From Streptomyces sp. CB01201 (GTDB taxonomy: Bacteria > Actinomycetota > Actinomycetes > Streptomycetales > Streptomycetaceae), in NCBI RefSeq assembly GCF_002803085.1, contig NZ_NNBJ01000004.1, forward strand, positions 147,861-211,860: a stretch of 64,000 nt of DNA. The letters are read 5' to 3'. A program made the translations under genes and the position numbers. This document shows positions 57,658 to 64,000 of the stretch, one piece after another. How positions within the stretch are numbered: the first letter of the stretch is position 1; each line of letters opens with the position of its first letter. A model generated the notes under the pieces. It ran no database searches, was not told where the DNA came from, and worked only from the letters and a program-made list of their open reading frames with translations.

Positions 57658-57900
57658 TCAGAAGGGGTCGGGCTCTGTCGAGTCCGACCCCTTCGTCGTC
57701 ACCGTTCGGGATGGGTGCTGGTTATTCTGACGTGCGGTCTGCGCAGCGCCATGGCGCGAGGAATCCTCCGGAACTCGGTCCGTGCCTCGGCGCGTGATGA
57801 CCGTGGGCACGTCATCGCGATCGGCACGCTCCACGACCTCGGCGAGGTGTGCGCGCACGTCGCGGAGGATGTCGAGCGTGAGCGTTGACGGGACCGGCAA
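57658..57900 (-). pseudogene. Degraded Phd/YefM-type antitoxin
   Basis: The first ~40 codons resemble a Phd antitoxin N terminus (ILRDVRAHLAEVVERADRDDVPTVITRRG), including the usual TRRG turn. The expected hydrophobic strand after it (VAVLVP-like) is missing. This frame runs into a polar tail, and another frame reads RRIPRAMALRRP instead. A frameshift or decay is likely; the only near start is TTG 57900. The reading overlaps the ychF hairpin. No toxin gene was found next to it. The bases 57901-58068 show nothing else. Confidence 0.4.
57661..57694. terminator. Hairpin 2 after ychF
   Basis: An 11-bp stem gaaggggtcgg/ccgaccccttc (57661-57671 with 57684-57694), directly after the first hairpin, followed by gtcgtc. 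It can also act on leftward transcripts. Confidence 0.82.
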
Positions 57901-58068
57901 CCCCGAGCCGCGCGGACACAGGGCTGTGATCCTTGCGGCTCGCTTTCACTACTGAACGCAGAGCATCCGTTGTGTACCGTCTCGTGCGGGGTGGTGGGAG
58001 AGAGTTGCGCCATGGGTGAGCCTGCCGCCTAGGGGCTCGGTGTTCCGTGCCAGACGAGGGTTAGCGGA

Positions 58069-59949
58069 TCACACGACAGCGACGCTGGCGGTCACGCCGG
58101 TCAGTTCCCGCAGCTTTTCGCGTGTCTCGGCATCGGTTGAGTACACCACCGTGCCGATCATCCCCCGCGTCAGCAGCACCTTGTACGTGTTGCGAATCAG
58201 CCGGTCCACATCGGTGTCCGGGGTGGACTTCTTGAATACCGGATCCTTGGACGCTGAACGATCGGTGACCCAGCAGTCGCCGCGCCACACCAGGTCGGGA
58301 CCTATGATGACGCCGCTCCAGTCGTACTCGAAGCCCTGCGCGGTGTAAACGCAGCCCACTTGCCCGAAACCGGCCGGATCGGTTGCCCACAGTGCGGCCG
58401 GAGGCGCGCCCCCGACGGATCGATCACCGAAGACGTTCCAGGGCCGTTCCCACCCCCCGATGACGACGTCCGCGGGCAGTGCCTGGCCGGGGGGCACCTT
58501 CTTCGTCCACTTCCAGCAGTAGCCAGCCGACATGCGCGCGCTGTACCCCTGTGAGCGGCGGTTGTCGAGAAGCGCCTCCAACTCCTGAGGGCTGTCTGCG
58601 ACCGTGAGGTGCATCTTGTCGTCGGGTTCCCATTCCACCGGGCCGCCTGGCTCTAGGCCCAACAGCCGTACCACCCAGCGCAGATATGCGTCGCTGCCTC
58701 CGCACCGGAACTGGCTGTCCAGCGGAACTACCCGACATTGGAGCCCCTTCTTGGCGGCGGCTGCCTTGATCTCCGCGACCGTGCCCATTTCGCCGGGCCG
58801 AACGACCTGATGCTCGTCGAGCAGGAAGACCGGGACGCGTGCCGCGTCGATAAGCTCCTCGATCTGGGCCTTGCCGGTGCGGTTCGACGCCGGGGTGTAG
58901 CGGTTGGCAGATGTCTCCCGAATGCGGTGGGCCTCGTCGCAGATCAGGACGTCGAGGCTGTTGCGCTCGGCGGTCATGAAGCTGTTGAAGTATTTGAAGA
59001 GCTCCTGCACCTCACGCTTCCGGGCCCCAGCGACCTTCCTCATGGTGGTGGTGAACGAGTTGGAGCCCGTTGCGTGCAGCGCGGTGGTGCCCTGCCGGTA
59101 CAGCTCACCGAGGAGCGACAGGGCGATGACGCTCTTGCCGGTGCCGGGTCCGCCGGAGACGATCACGACCTCCTTGTGGTCGGATTGCTTGGCGCGGCGG
59201 ACGGCGTTCAGGACAGTGCGGAACGCGATCTGCTGCTCGTCCAGCAGGACGAACTGCTCGCGTTCGCGAACCTCTTGGGCAGCCACTGCCATGAGTTGCT
59301 TGGATGGCTCGATCTTCCCGTTGACGAACTCGTCCGCGGCAGAAGCACCTGACTCCGGCGCCAGCTTCGCACGCAGGTAGGCGATGAACTCGCTGCGTCG
59401 CGCACCAATGAAGAGCTGACCGTACTGGTCCTGCTCCGCCTCGAAGAGGCCGCCGACGCCAAACTCGGTGGCGTTGTGCAGGTATGCGGCCCCGTTGACG
59501 CGTTCCGGGTGCTTGGCCAAGGCTCCGTTGAAGGAGACCAGGTACTCGCAGTAGCCGCGTACCTGGGCGACTGGATTCAGTACCGCCCGAGCGTATGAGT
59601 CGATACGGCACAGCGACGGATCGTCGTCGTCCGGCTCCGCGCTGCTCCACTGCTTCAGTTCCACGATGACGTAAGACGGCAACCCGGTCTTGGGGTGGAC
59701 ACCGGCCAGCACCGCATCGGCCCGCTTGCTGGTCAGGGGCAGTCCGTACTCCAGGAGCACCTCGACCTGTCCGAGACCGGCATCGTTGAGCGCGCTCGCG
59801 AGCACGGGGATGCTCCGCTCCCACGAGCGGACTTCGGACGAACCGGGCTTGTGGCCGTGCACGTGCACGAACTGCTCCGTCAAGCGGAAGAACAGGGCAC
59901 CGGAGTGGCACTCGGCGGCGACCGTTGCGGCAGAGTCGCGGAACAGCAA
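58069..59949 (-). CDS. PD-(D/E)XK-like nuclease + DUF2075 helicase, paralogue A
   Basis: A 626-residue protein. TTG 59949 is chosen by alignment with paralogue B (both begin LL..SAA) and by GGGGG six bases upstream. The N-terminal part (about 20-130) has RADAVLAG ... YVIVELKQW, a possible restriction-nuclease core with Asp78, Glu97 and Lys99. A DUF2075/Schlafen-3-like SF1 helicase follows: Walker A GGPGTGKS (266-273), DEAH box ICDEAHR (338-341), LLDEHQVVRPGE, DSQFRCGG, VYTAQGFEYDWSGVIIGPDL and NTYKVLLTRG. Likely cytoplasmic nucleic-acid processing or defence. Paralogue B ends 111 bases upstream of this start codon. Confidence 0.9.
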   Translation of the reverse strand: MLFRDSAATVAAECHSGALFFRLTEQFVHVHGHKPGSSEVRSWERSIPVLASALNDAGLGQVEVLLEYGLPLTSKRADAVLAGVHPKTGLPSYVIVELKQWSSAEPDDDDPSLCRIDSYARAVLNPVAQVRGYCEYLVSFNGALAKHPERVNGAAYLHNATEFGVGGLFEAEQDQYGQLFIGARRSEFIAYLRAKLAPESGASAADEFVNGKIEPSKQLMAVAAQEVREREQFVLLDEQQIAFRTVLNAVRRAKQSDHKEVVIVSGGPGTGKSVIALSLLGELYRQGTTALHATGSNSFTTTMRKVAGARKREVQELFKYFNSFMTAERNSLDVLICDEAHRIRETSANRYTPASNRTGKAQIEELIDAARVPVFLLDEHQVVRPGEMGTVAEIKAAAAKKGLQCRVVPLDSQFRCGGSDAYLRWVVRLLGLEPGGPVEWEPDDKMHLTVADSPQELEALLDNRRSQGYSARMSAGYCWKWTKKVPPGQALPADVVIGGWERPWNVFGDRSVGGAPPAALWATDPAGFGQVGCVYTAQGFEYDWSGVIIGPDLVWRGDCWVTDRSASKDPVFKKSTPDTDVDRLIRNTYKVLLTRGMIGTVVYSTDAETREKLRELTGVTASVAVV

Positions 59950-60042
59950 GACATGCCCCCAGGCAGCACGAAGAAGCTCGTGCGGGTGGGGGCATGTCCT
60001 TCGTGACTCCGCCAGGCGGAGCGGAAGCCCGGCGGGCCGCAA
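59950..60042 (-). promoter_or_regulatory. Structured leader, copy 1 (before paralogue A)
   Basis: 59977-60042 matches the leader of paralogue B (37 bases identical, the rest with small changes). In transcript order it holds a GCCC/GGGC hairpin (60037-60027), a CUCCGC/GCGGAG hairpin (60021-60007) and a large hairpin. In the large hairpin GACATGCCCCC (59998-59988) pairs perfectly with GGGGGCATGTC (59960-59950). The second arm contains the ribosome binding site, and its last base abuts the TTG start. Confidence 0.75.
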
Positions 60043-60059
60043 CTACGTAGGGATCAAGG

Positions 60060-62117
60060 TTACCCGTGCCGTCTGCGGTAGGCAGGCGGCAGCTGTGATC
60101 CTTCAGCGGTGAGCTTTGGCTGGGCACCGTTGTAGTGCTGCATACCGATGGCGCCTGTGATGAGCCGTCGCAGCTCGTTGTGTGTCGCCGGGTCGACCGC
60201 GTAGACCACGGTGCCGACCACGCCGCGGGTGAGGAGTACGTGGTAGGCGTTGAGGACGCACCGGGTGACGATCGCGTCGTCGATGGAGTTCCGGAAGGCG
60301 GGATCGCAGGAAGCACTCCGGTCCACCCTGAACTTCCCCTCACGGAAGAGCAGATCGGGTCCGATGATGACGCCGTTCCAGTCGTACTCGAAGGTCTGTG
60401 CTGTGTAGACGCAGCCGATCTGGTCGACACCACGGCGATCGGTCGACCAAAGGTCCGACCGTGGTGCGTTCGGGATGTTGTGCTCCGGCTTCACGTTCCA
60501 AGGCCGGCGCCAGTCCCCGATGTTCACGTCGTCGACAAGTTGTTCTTCGTCCGGATTGCTCCACGGCCAGCAAAAGCCCGCGGTAATACGAGCCGTGGCT
60601 CCTTCCAAATGGCGCTCCCGGATGAACTGCTCCATCTGCTCGGGGGAGTCGGCGACCGTCAACGTCATCCTCCCGTCCGGTCGCCAGGCCACCGGATCGG
60701 AGGCGCCGAGGCCCAGCAGTTGTTGGACCCATCCCTGGAACCGCTTACTGCCGCCCGCGCGGAACGTGCCTTCCAGGTCAGTCACTTCGACGTCGCAGCC
60801 CATGTCCTCGGCGAGCTCTTTGAGATAGGTGGCGGTGCCCACCTCGTCCGGGCGGATCGACTGGTGATCGTCGAGCAGGAAGATCGGCACTTTCGCGGCT
60901 CTTATCACCTCGGATGCCTGCGGCCGGTCATCGTCTCGCAGAACCTTCGGCATCCAGCGGTATGTCGAGCTACGTCTCATGCGATGCGCCTCGTCGCAGA
61001 TGAGGACGTCGATGCTGTCTGGTGAGCTCTCGCTGAAGCTGTTGAAATAGCGATACAGCCTGTTGGCTGCGCGGCGTTTGTCCGCTGTCTGCCCGCGGCG
61101 GGCCGTGGTGAGCATGATCTCGCGCAGAGTCTCCGTGTATGCGTGAGAGCCACTTGCCAGCACGGCTTCGCGGCCCTTGAGCCCGAGGGCACGCTGCAAC
61201 TCGAGGGCCACCGCGCTCTTGCCGCTGCCAGGGCCGCCCCGCAGGATGTAGACGCGTTTGACGCCGGCATCGGGAGCCGGGCTGTGGGCGGTCTCGGCGT
61301 CGTAGAACAACCCGACGTCAAAACCGGTGAAGTGGGTGGTCTTCTCCAGGTGCCGGGTGATCCGATCGACCGCGACGTACTGCTCGTCGAGGAGCGTAAG
61401 ACCGCCACCGACGACAGAGCGTTGACGGGCCACATCGGTGACCTTGAGCAACGGGTCCTGGCGGGCATGTTCCAGTGCGGATGCGGCCCGTTTCCCGGAC
61501 GCGGCAGCGAATCTCGATGTGAGCACTCGTCGGAAGCGAGCCAGATCATCGAGCGTGTAGAGGAAGCCGTGATCGGTCTCCGGCAGACCGAACAAGGCCT
61601 CCACGTTCGCGTCATGTGCGTTGTGGAGTAGTGCCACACCCATCAACTGGTCCTCGTTCTCACGAAGATGGGGCAGATAGCGCAGCATGTACTCGCAATA
61701 GCGCTGTACCTGTCGCACCGGATGCAGCTTGTTCTTCCCGTCGCCGAACCCGAGATCGACAGCGATGGGGCACAGCGGGTCCACCGTGGCGTGCCGTACC
61801 TGCTTCAGCTCGACCGCAAGGTATGAATCCGTTCCTGTGCCGGGGTGTCGGCCGCACAGCACCAGGTCCACGGCGGAGTTGGTGTGCGGCAGATCCACCT
61901 CGACCTGCACTTCGACCTCGTCGAGGCCGCAGTCCAGCAGAGCCTTGACCACTACGGGGACGCTGTTGTTCCAGGAGGCGACGTCTCCCTGGCTGGCCGC
62001 TCCTCCCTTGAGCCGGGAATGCTCCTGAATCAGTTTCTCGGTGAGCGGAAGGTGCGCCGATCCGGCTCGGGCCACCATGAGCCGACCGAGTTCGGCTGCG
62101 GACAGTTGAAGGAGCAC
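60060..62117 (-). CDS. PD-(D/E)XK-like nuclease + DUF2075 helicase, paralogue B
   Basis: A 685-residue paralogue, GTG 62117 with GGGGA upstream. Nuclease-like core Asp84 ... Glu103-Leu-Lys105 in SAVDLVLCG ... YLAVELKQV. A linker longer than in paralogue A (about 205-290) is followed by Walker A GGPGSGKS (294-301), DEAH (375-378), LLDDHQSIRPDEVG, EGTFRAGGS, VYTAQTFEYDWNGVIIGPDL and NAYHVLLTRG. All helicase motifs are intact. It ends 18 bases before the leader of paralogue A, so the two probably share a transcript with an internal control element. Confidence 0.9.
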   Translation of the reverse strand: MLLQLSAAELGRLMVARAGSAHLPLTEKLIQEHSRLKGGAASQGDVASWNNSVPVVVKALLDCGLDEVEVQVEVDLPHTNSAVDLVLCGRHPGTGTDSYLAVELKQVRHATVDPLCPIAVDLGFGDGKNKLHPVRQVQRYCEYMLRYLPHLRENEDQLMGVALLHNAHDANVEALFGLPETDHGFLYTLDDLARFRRVLTSRFAAASGKRAASALEHARQDPLLKVTDVARQRSVVGGGLTLLDEQYVAVDRITRHLEKTTHFTGFDVGLFYDAETAHSPAPDAGVKRVYILRGGPGSGKSAVALELQRALGLKGREAVLASGSHAYTETLREIMLTTARRGQTADKRRAANRLYRYFNSFSESSPDSIDVLICDEAHRMRRSSTYRWMPKVLRDDDRPQASEVIRAAKVPIFLLDDHQSIRPDEVGTATYLKELAEDMGCDVEVTDLEGTFRAGGSKRFQGWVQQLLGLGASDPVAWRPDGRMTLTVADSPEQMEQFIRERHLEGATARITAGFCWPWSNPDEEQLVDDVNIGDWRRPWNVKPEHNIPNAPRSDLWSTDRRGVDQIGCVYTAQTFEYDWNGVIIGPDLLFREGKFRVDRSASCDPAFRNSIDDAIVTRCVLNAYHVLLTRGVVGTVVYAVDPATHNELRRLITGAIGMQHYNGAQPKLTAEGSQLPPAYRRRHG

Positions 62118-62208
62118 GAAGGGTCCCCAGGCACGAGATGACTCGTGCGGGTGGGGGCATGTCCTTCGTGACTCCGCCGAAGCGGAGCGGAAGCCCGTCG
62201 GGCCGCAA
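62118..62208 (-). promoter_or_regulatory. Structured leader, copy 2 (before paralogue B)
   Basis: 62142-62208 is the second copy. The GCCC/GGGC hairpin (62203-62193) and CUCCGC-UUCG-GCGGAG hairpin (62187-62172) keep their stems with different loops. The third hairpin has GCACGAG-UCAU-CUCGUGC (62148-62131) inside a CCCC/GGGG stem that includes the ribosome binding site. GTG 62117 follows six bases after it. Confidence 0.75.
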
Positions 62209-62241
62209 TGACGTTCCGCAGATTACCCGGCTGCGAATGAA

Positions 62242-62271
62242 GGTGGGCGGGCCCCTGGAGGCCCGCCCACC
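62242..62271. terminator. Terminator between small peptide gene and leader copy 2
   Basis: A 12-bp perfect stem ggtgggcgggcc/ggcccgcccacc (62242-62253 with 62260-62271) and a 6-base loop, eight bases after the leftward small-peptide stop. Confidence 0.85.
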
Positions 62272-62278
62272 GCTCGGC

Positions 62279-62407
62279 TCAGCCGAGGCGGTGCACCACG
62301 ACCTGCGCCAGAGCCCACGTCAGGTTCGAGCCGAGGCTCGCCGCGATGCCAACCAGGACATCACGGACCCATGTGCGGCGCTTGGGCATGTACTCGACGG
62401 CAACCAC
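62279..62407 (-). CDS. 42-residue membrane peptide
   Basis: GTG 62407 has AAGGGGA nine bases upstream; ATG 62389 inside is an alternative giving 36 residues. The chain begins MVAVEYMPKRRTWVRD, then one hydrophobic helix (VLVGIAASLGSNLTWALAQVVV) and HRLG. Positive-inside rules put the N terminus in the cytoplasm. A terminator follows immediately, so it is a single-gene unit. I recognise no family. Size and shape fit small membrane toxins, holin-like or regulatory peptides. Confidence 0.55.
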   Translation of the reverse strand: MVAVEYMPKRRTWVRDVLVGIAASLGSNLTWALAQVVVHRLG

Positions 62408-62559
62408 AGGAATGCGTCCCCTTCGGTTTGATCGGCGACGGCCCGGATGGCTCCCGCCGGGAGCACACCAAGGGGCTGCAGCACCGAACCGAAGGGCATT
62501 ACGTACTCCCCGGGTCACGTCACGTGCACCCTCCGAGGAGGGCACGCGGTGCATGGCAA

Positions 62560-62587
62560 CGGTAGTCTACAACTGAGCTACGTGGGC
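62560..62587 (-). other. 5' tRNA-like fragment
   Basis: Read leftward from 62587: gcccacgtagctcagttgta, the usual acceptor 5' strand, TAGCTCAGT D-arm start and G run of a tRNA. The D-stem is then imperfect, and no T-arm (GGTTCGA) or 3' acceptor follows. It looks like the remnant of a tRNA gene or attachment site. The stretch 62588-63033 holds no gene, only a 16-base repeat (cactgcccgaggcgta at 62892 and 62937). Confidence 0.45.
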
Positions 62588-63033
62588 GAGGAGTTAACGC
62601 GCAGGCACGGGCGAGCCGGTGATGCGAGGGTCGGCCCGACCGGCCCGCTCACCGAGCCACCTCAGATCGACGGCGGGTGGGTGAAGCCCCCTCGGGATCC
62701 GTTTTCTCCCGCACCCCAACGTCCGCCCGTACTGCCATAGTCCGTCCGCCTACTTGTACAGGTGCGGTCAGATGCGTTCTGCCCGGTATGGGTGGAACCG
62801 AGGTGCGGCCGACGCCCGTGCTCGCCCGGTTCGGGCCCGTGGCAAGGGAGTTCAGGGCAGTCGCACGGCGAGGCGCGGCGGCTGACGGGAGCACTGCCCG
62901 AGGCGTAAGACGACAGGGTGCGGCCACTCGCGGAGACACTGCCCGAGGCGTACGAACGCGCCGCCCCGCACCCGCGAACACGCCTACCAGCACGCCGCCC
63001 CACACCACCGAGCCCACGATGGGAGACCGGGCC

Positions 63034-64000
63034 ATGGAAGTGCTCCGAAACCTCGGGGACGCCCCGTGTGTCGGCCATGCTCTCGTGGCGCTCGTCGTCA
63101 TCCTGCTGATCGCCCTCGTGGGGCGACTCCTCGCCAGGGCGCTGCGTCAGCCCGTGGTCATCGGGGAGGTGGTCGTCGGGCTGCTTTCCGGGCCCGCCGT
63201 GATCGCCCTGTTCGGGCGGGGTGCCCTGAACGTGCTGCTGCCGGGGTCCGTGCTCGACGTGGTCAGGCTCGTGGCGCAGGCCGGCCTCGTCCTCTTCCTG
63301 GTCGGACTCGCTCACAAGCTGGGCGTGGAATCCGCCGCGCGGCGCGGCGGCAGCCTCTGGGTGGTGGCCGGGGCCCTGGTCCCGCCGCTCGTCGCCGGGC
63401 TGCTCCTGGCCGGTCTGGTGCTGCTCACCGGTGACGACTCGGCGCGCGGCAGCGCCCCGCTGCCCGCGTTCCTGCTGATGGTCGCGGTGTCGATGGCCAT
63501 CACCGCCGTTCCCGTCATGGCCCGGATCCTGGCCGACCGTGGCATGACGCGTTCGCGGGCCGGGCAGACGGCGCTGGGCGCCGCCGTCGTCGTCGACGCG
63601 GTCGGCTGGCTCCTGTTGTCCCTCGCCGTCAGTCTCGGCAAGGGGAGTCCGGAAGGGATGCTGCACTCCGTACGGGCGCTCGGGCTCGGCGTGTTGTGCG
63701 CACTCGGCCTCCGCTACGGGCTGCGCACCCGGGTCGCCAGGAGTGCCTGCGCGCGCTTGCCGCGCACGACGGCGGTGCTCCTCGGCGCGGTGGCCCTCGT
63801 GGTCGCGATCGCCATGGACCGGCTCGGCATGACGCCGATCCTCGGCGCGGCCCTGGTCGGCTTCGCGATCCCCGCGGGCGAGGGCATGCCCTGGGAGGAT
63901 GCGGTGGCCACCGTCTCGCGGGCCGGTGCGATCCTCGCGCCCGCCTTCTTCGTGGTCACCGGGATCACCGTGCTCACCGGCTCGTTCACCGACACCTCCT
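63034..64000 (+). CDS. Cation/proton antiporter (CPA2/Kef-like), 3' end missing
   Basis: 322 residues are visible before the window ends. ATG 63034 has GGGAG eight bases upstream; ATG 63019 is in frame. Helices are clear: LVALVVILLIALVGRLLARAL, RQPVVIGEVVVGLLSGP, LVAQAGLVLFLVGLAHKLG and FLLMVAVSMAITAVPVMARILADRG. The last carries the exchanger motif around ITAVPVMARIL, followed by GAAVVVDAVGWLLLSL with the Asp-containing transport helix. It exchanges Na+ or K+ for H+. Such genes often accompany antibiotic clusters, but no cluster is visible here. Confidence 0.92.
   Translation, partial: MEVLRNLGDAPCVGHALVALVVILLIALVGRLLARALRQPVVIGEVVVGLLSGPAVIALFGRGALNVLLPGSVLDVVRLVAQAGLVLFLVGLAHKLGVESAARRGGSLWVVAGALVPPLVAGLLLAGLVLLTGDDSARGSAPLPAFLLMVAVSMAITAVPVMARILADRGMTRSRAGQTALGAAVVVDAVGWLLLSLAVSLGKGSPEGMLHSVRALGLGVLCALGLRYGLRTRVARSACARLPRTTAVLLGAVALVVAIAMDRLGMTPILGAALVGFAIPAGEGMPWEDAVATVSRAGAILAPAFFVVTGITVLTGSFTDTS

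Noticed and set aside
60042..60126. Start of paralogue A inside the leader at 60042 rather than TTG 59949
   Set aside because: The extra residues come from the leader repeat, are not in frame with the protein in the second copy, and do not align with paralogue B.
62511..62587. Complete tRNA gene on the minus strand
   Set aside because: Only the acceptor 5' strand and D-arm start are present; no matching 3' acceptor strand or T-loop was found, so it is listed only as a fragment.
62588..63033. Gene in the gap before the antiporter
   Set aside because: No frame with a plausible start, ribosome site or codon bias; only a 16-base direct repeat is visible.

Overview
The window is about 72% GC or higher by eye, with G/C-rich third codon positions, frequent GTG starts and dense two-strand gene packing. 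It also carries WhiB, OxyR-AhpCD, SpoIIE-type phosphatase, DasR-type chitinase control and a multi-gene Tad/Flp locus. Together these point to the chromosome core of a Streptomyces species. From memory, the order AhpD-AhpC-OxyR ... PBP-SpoIIE-DUF402-FumC ... fumarase I-DUF1707-WhiB-GlpX-DUF4245-nitroreductase-XseBA ... IspH-PpgK-YchF resembles the central S. coelicolor chromosome; I could not check this.

Layout. 1-4.3 kb: end of a gluconate-type permease, a secreted trypsin-like protease and a convergent secreted GH18 chitinase with a DasR-like operator. 4.7-16.2 kb: a Tad/Flp-type locus (CpaB, CpaE, two TadE, TadA, TadB, TadC, histidine kinase, response regulator, Flp-like pilin, TadG-like protein, lipoprotein, OmpA-domain protein). 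Several proteins share a prepilin-like DRGQ start, but no prepilin peptidase is present. 16.4-26.8 kb: housekeeping and membrane genes (lipoprotein, DUF192, methyltransferase, DUF2079, aldo/keto reductase, cis-prenyltransferase, PIN-PhoH ATPase, SLT-domain protein with a probable c-di-AMP riboswitch, AI-2E permease). 26.8-29 kb: peroxide module AhpC-AhpD opposite OxyR. 29.2-35.2 kb: a four-gene operon of two FtsX-type permeases, a PadR regulator and one ABC ATPase, with three regularly spaced TATAC boxes at its start. 35.4-42.3 kb: bifunctional penicillin-binding protein, GAF-PP2C-ATPase phosphatase, DUF402 and class II fumarase. 42.4-57.6 kb: SGNH hydrolase with lectin tail, NfeD-like protein with a TTA codon, class I fumarase, DUF1707 protein, WhiB protein, GlpX, DUF4245, nitroreductase, exonuclease VII, amino-acid permease, IspH, polyphosphate glucokinase, DUF6542 and YchF.

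57.7-62.6 kb looks accessory. It has a degraded Phd-like antitoxin, two tandem paralogous proteins that each join a PD-(D/E)XK-like nuclease region to a DUF2075/Schlafen-3-like helicase, a 42-residue membrane peptide with its own ribosome binding site and terminator, and the 5' part of a tRNA-like sequence. Each nuclease-helicase gene is preceded by a copy of the same ~66 bp structured leader whose hairpins keep their stems while their loops differ; in one copy the ribosome binding site lies inside an 11-bp stem. This is the best candidate for an undescribed system in the window. The window ends inside a cation/proton antiporter gene.

Dispersed intergenic repeats (around 22.3, 29.1 and 50.3 kb), a 48-bp duplication of a gene end at 49.4-49.5 kb and many long-stem terminators fill the gaps. 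No rRNA gene, intact tRNA, CRISPR array, transposase or replication origin was seen.
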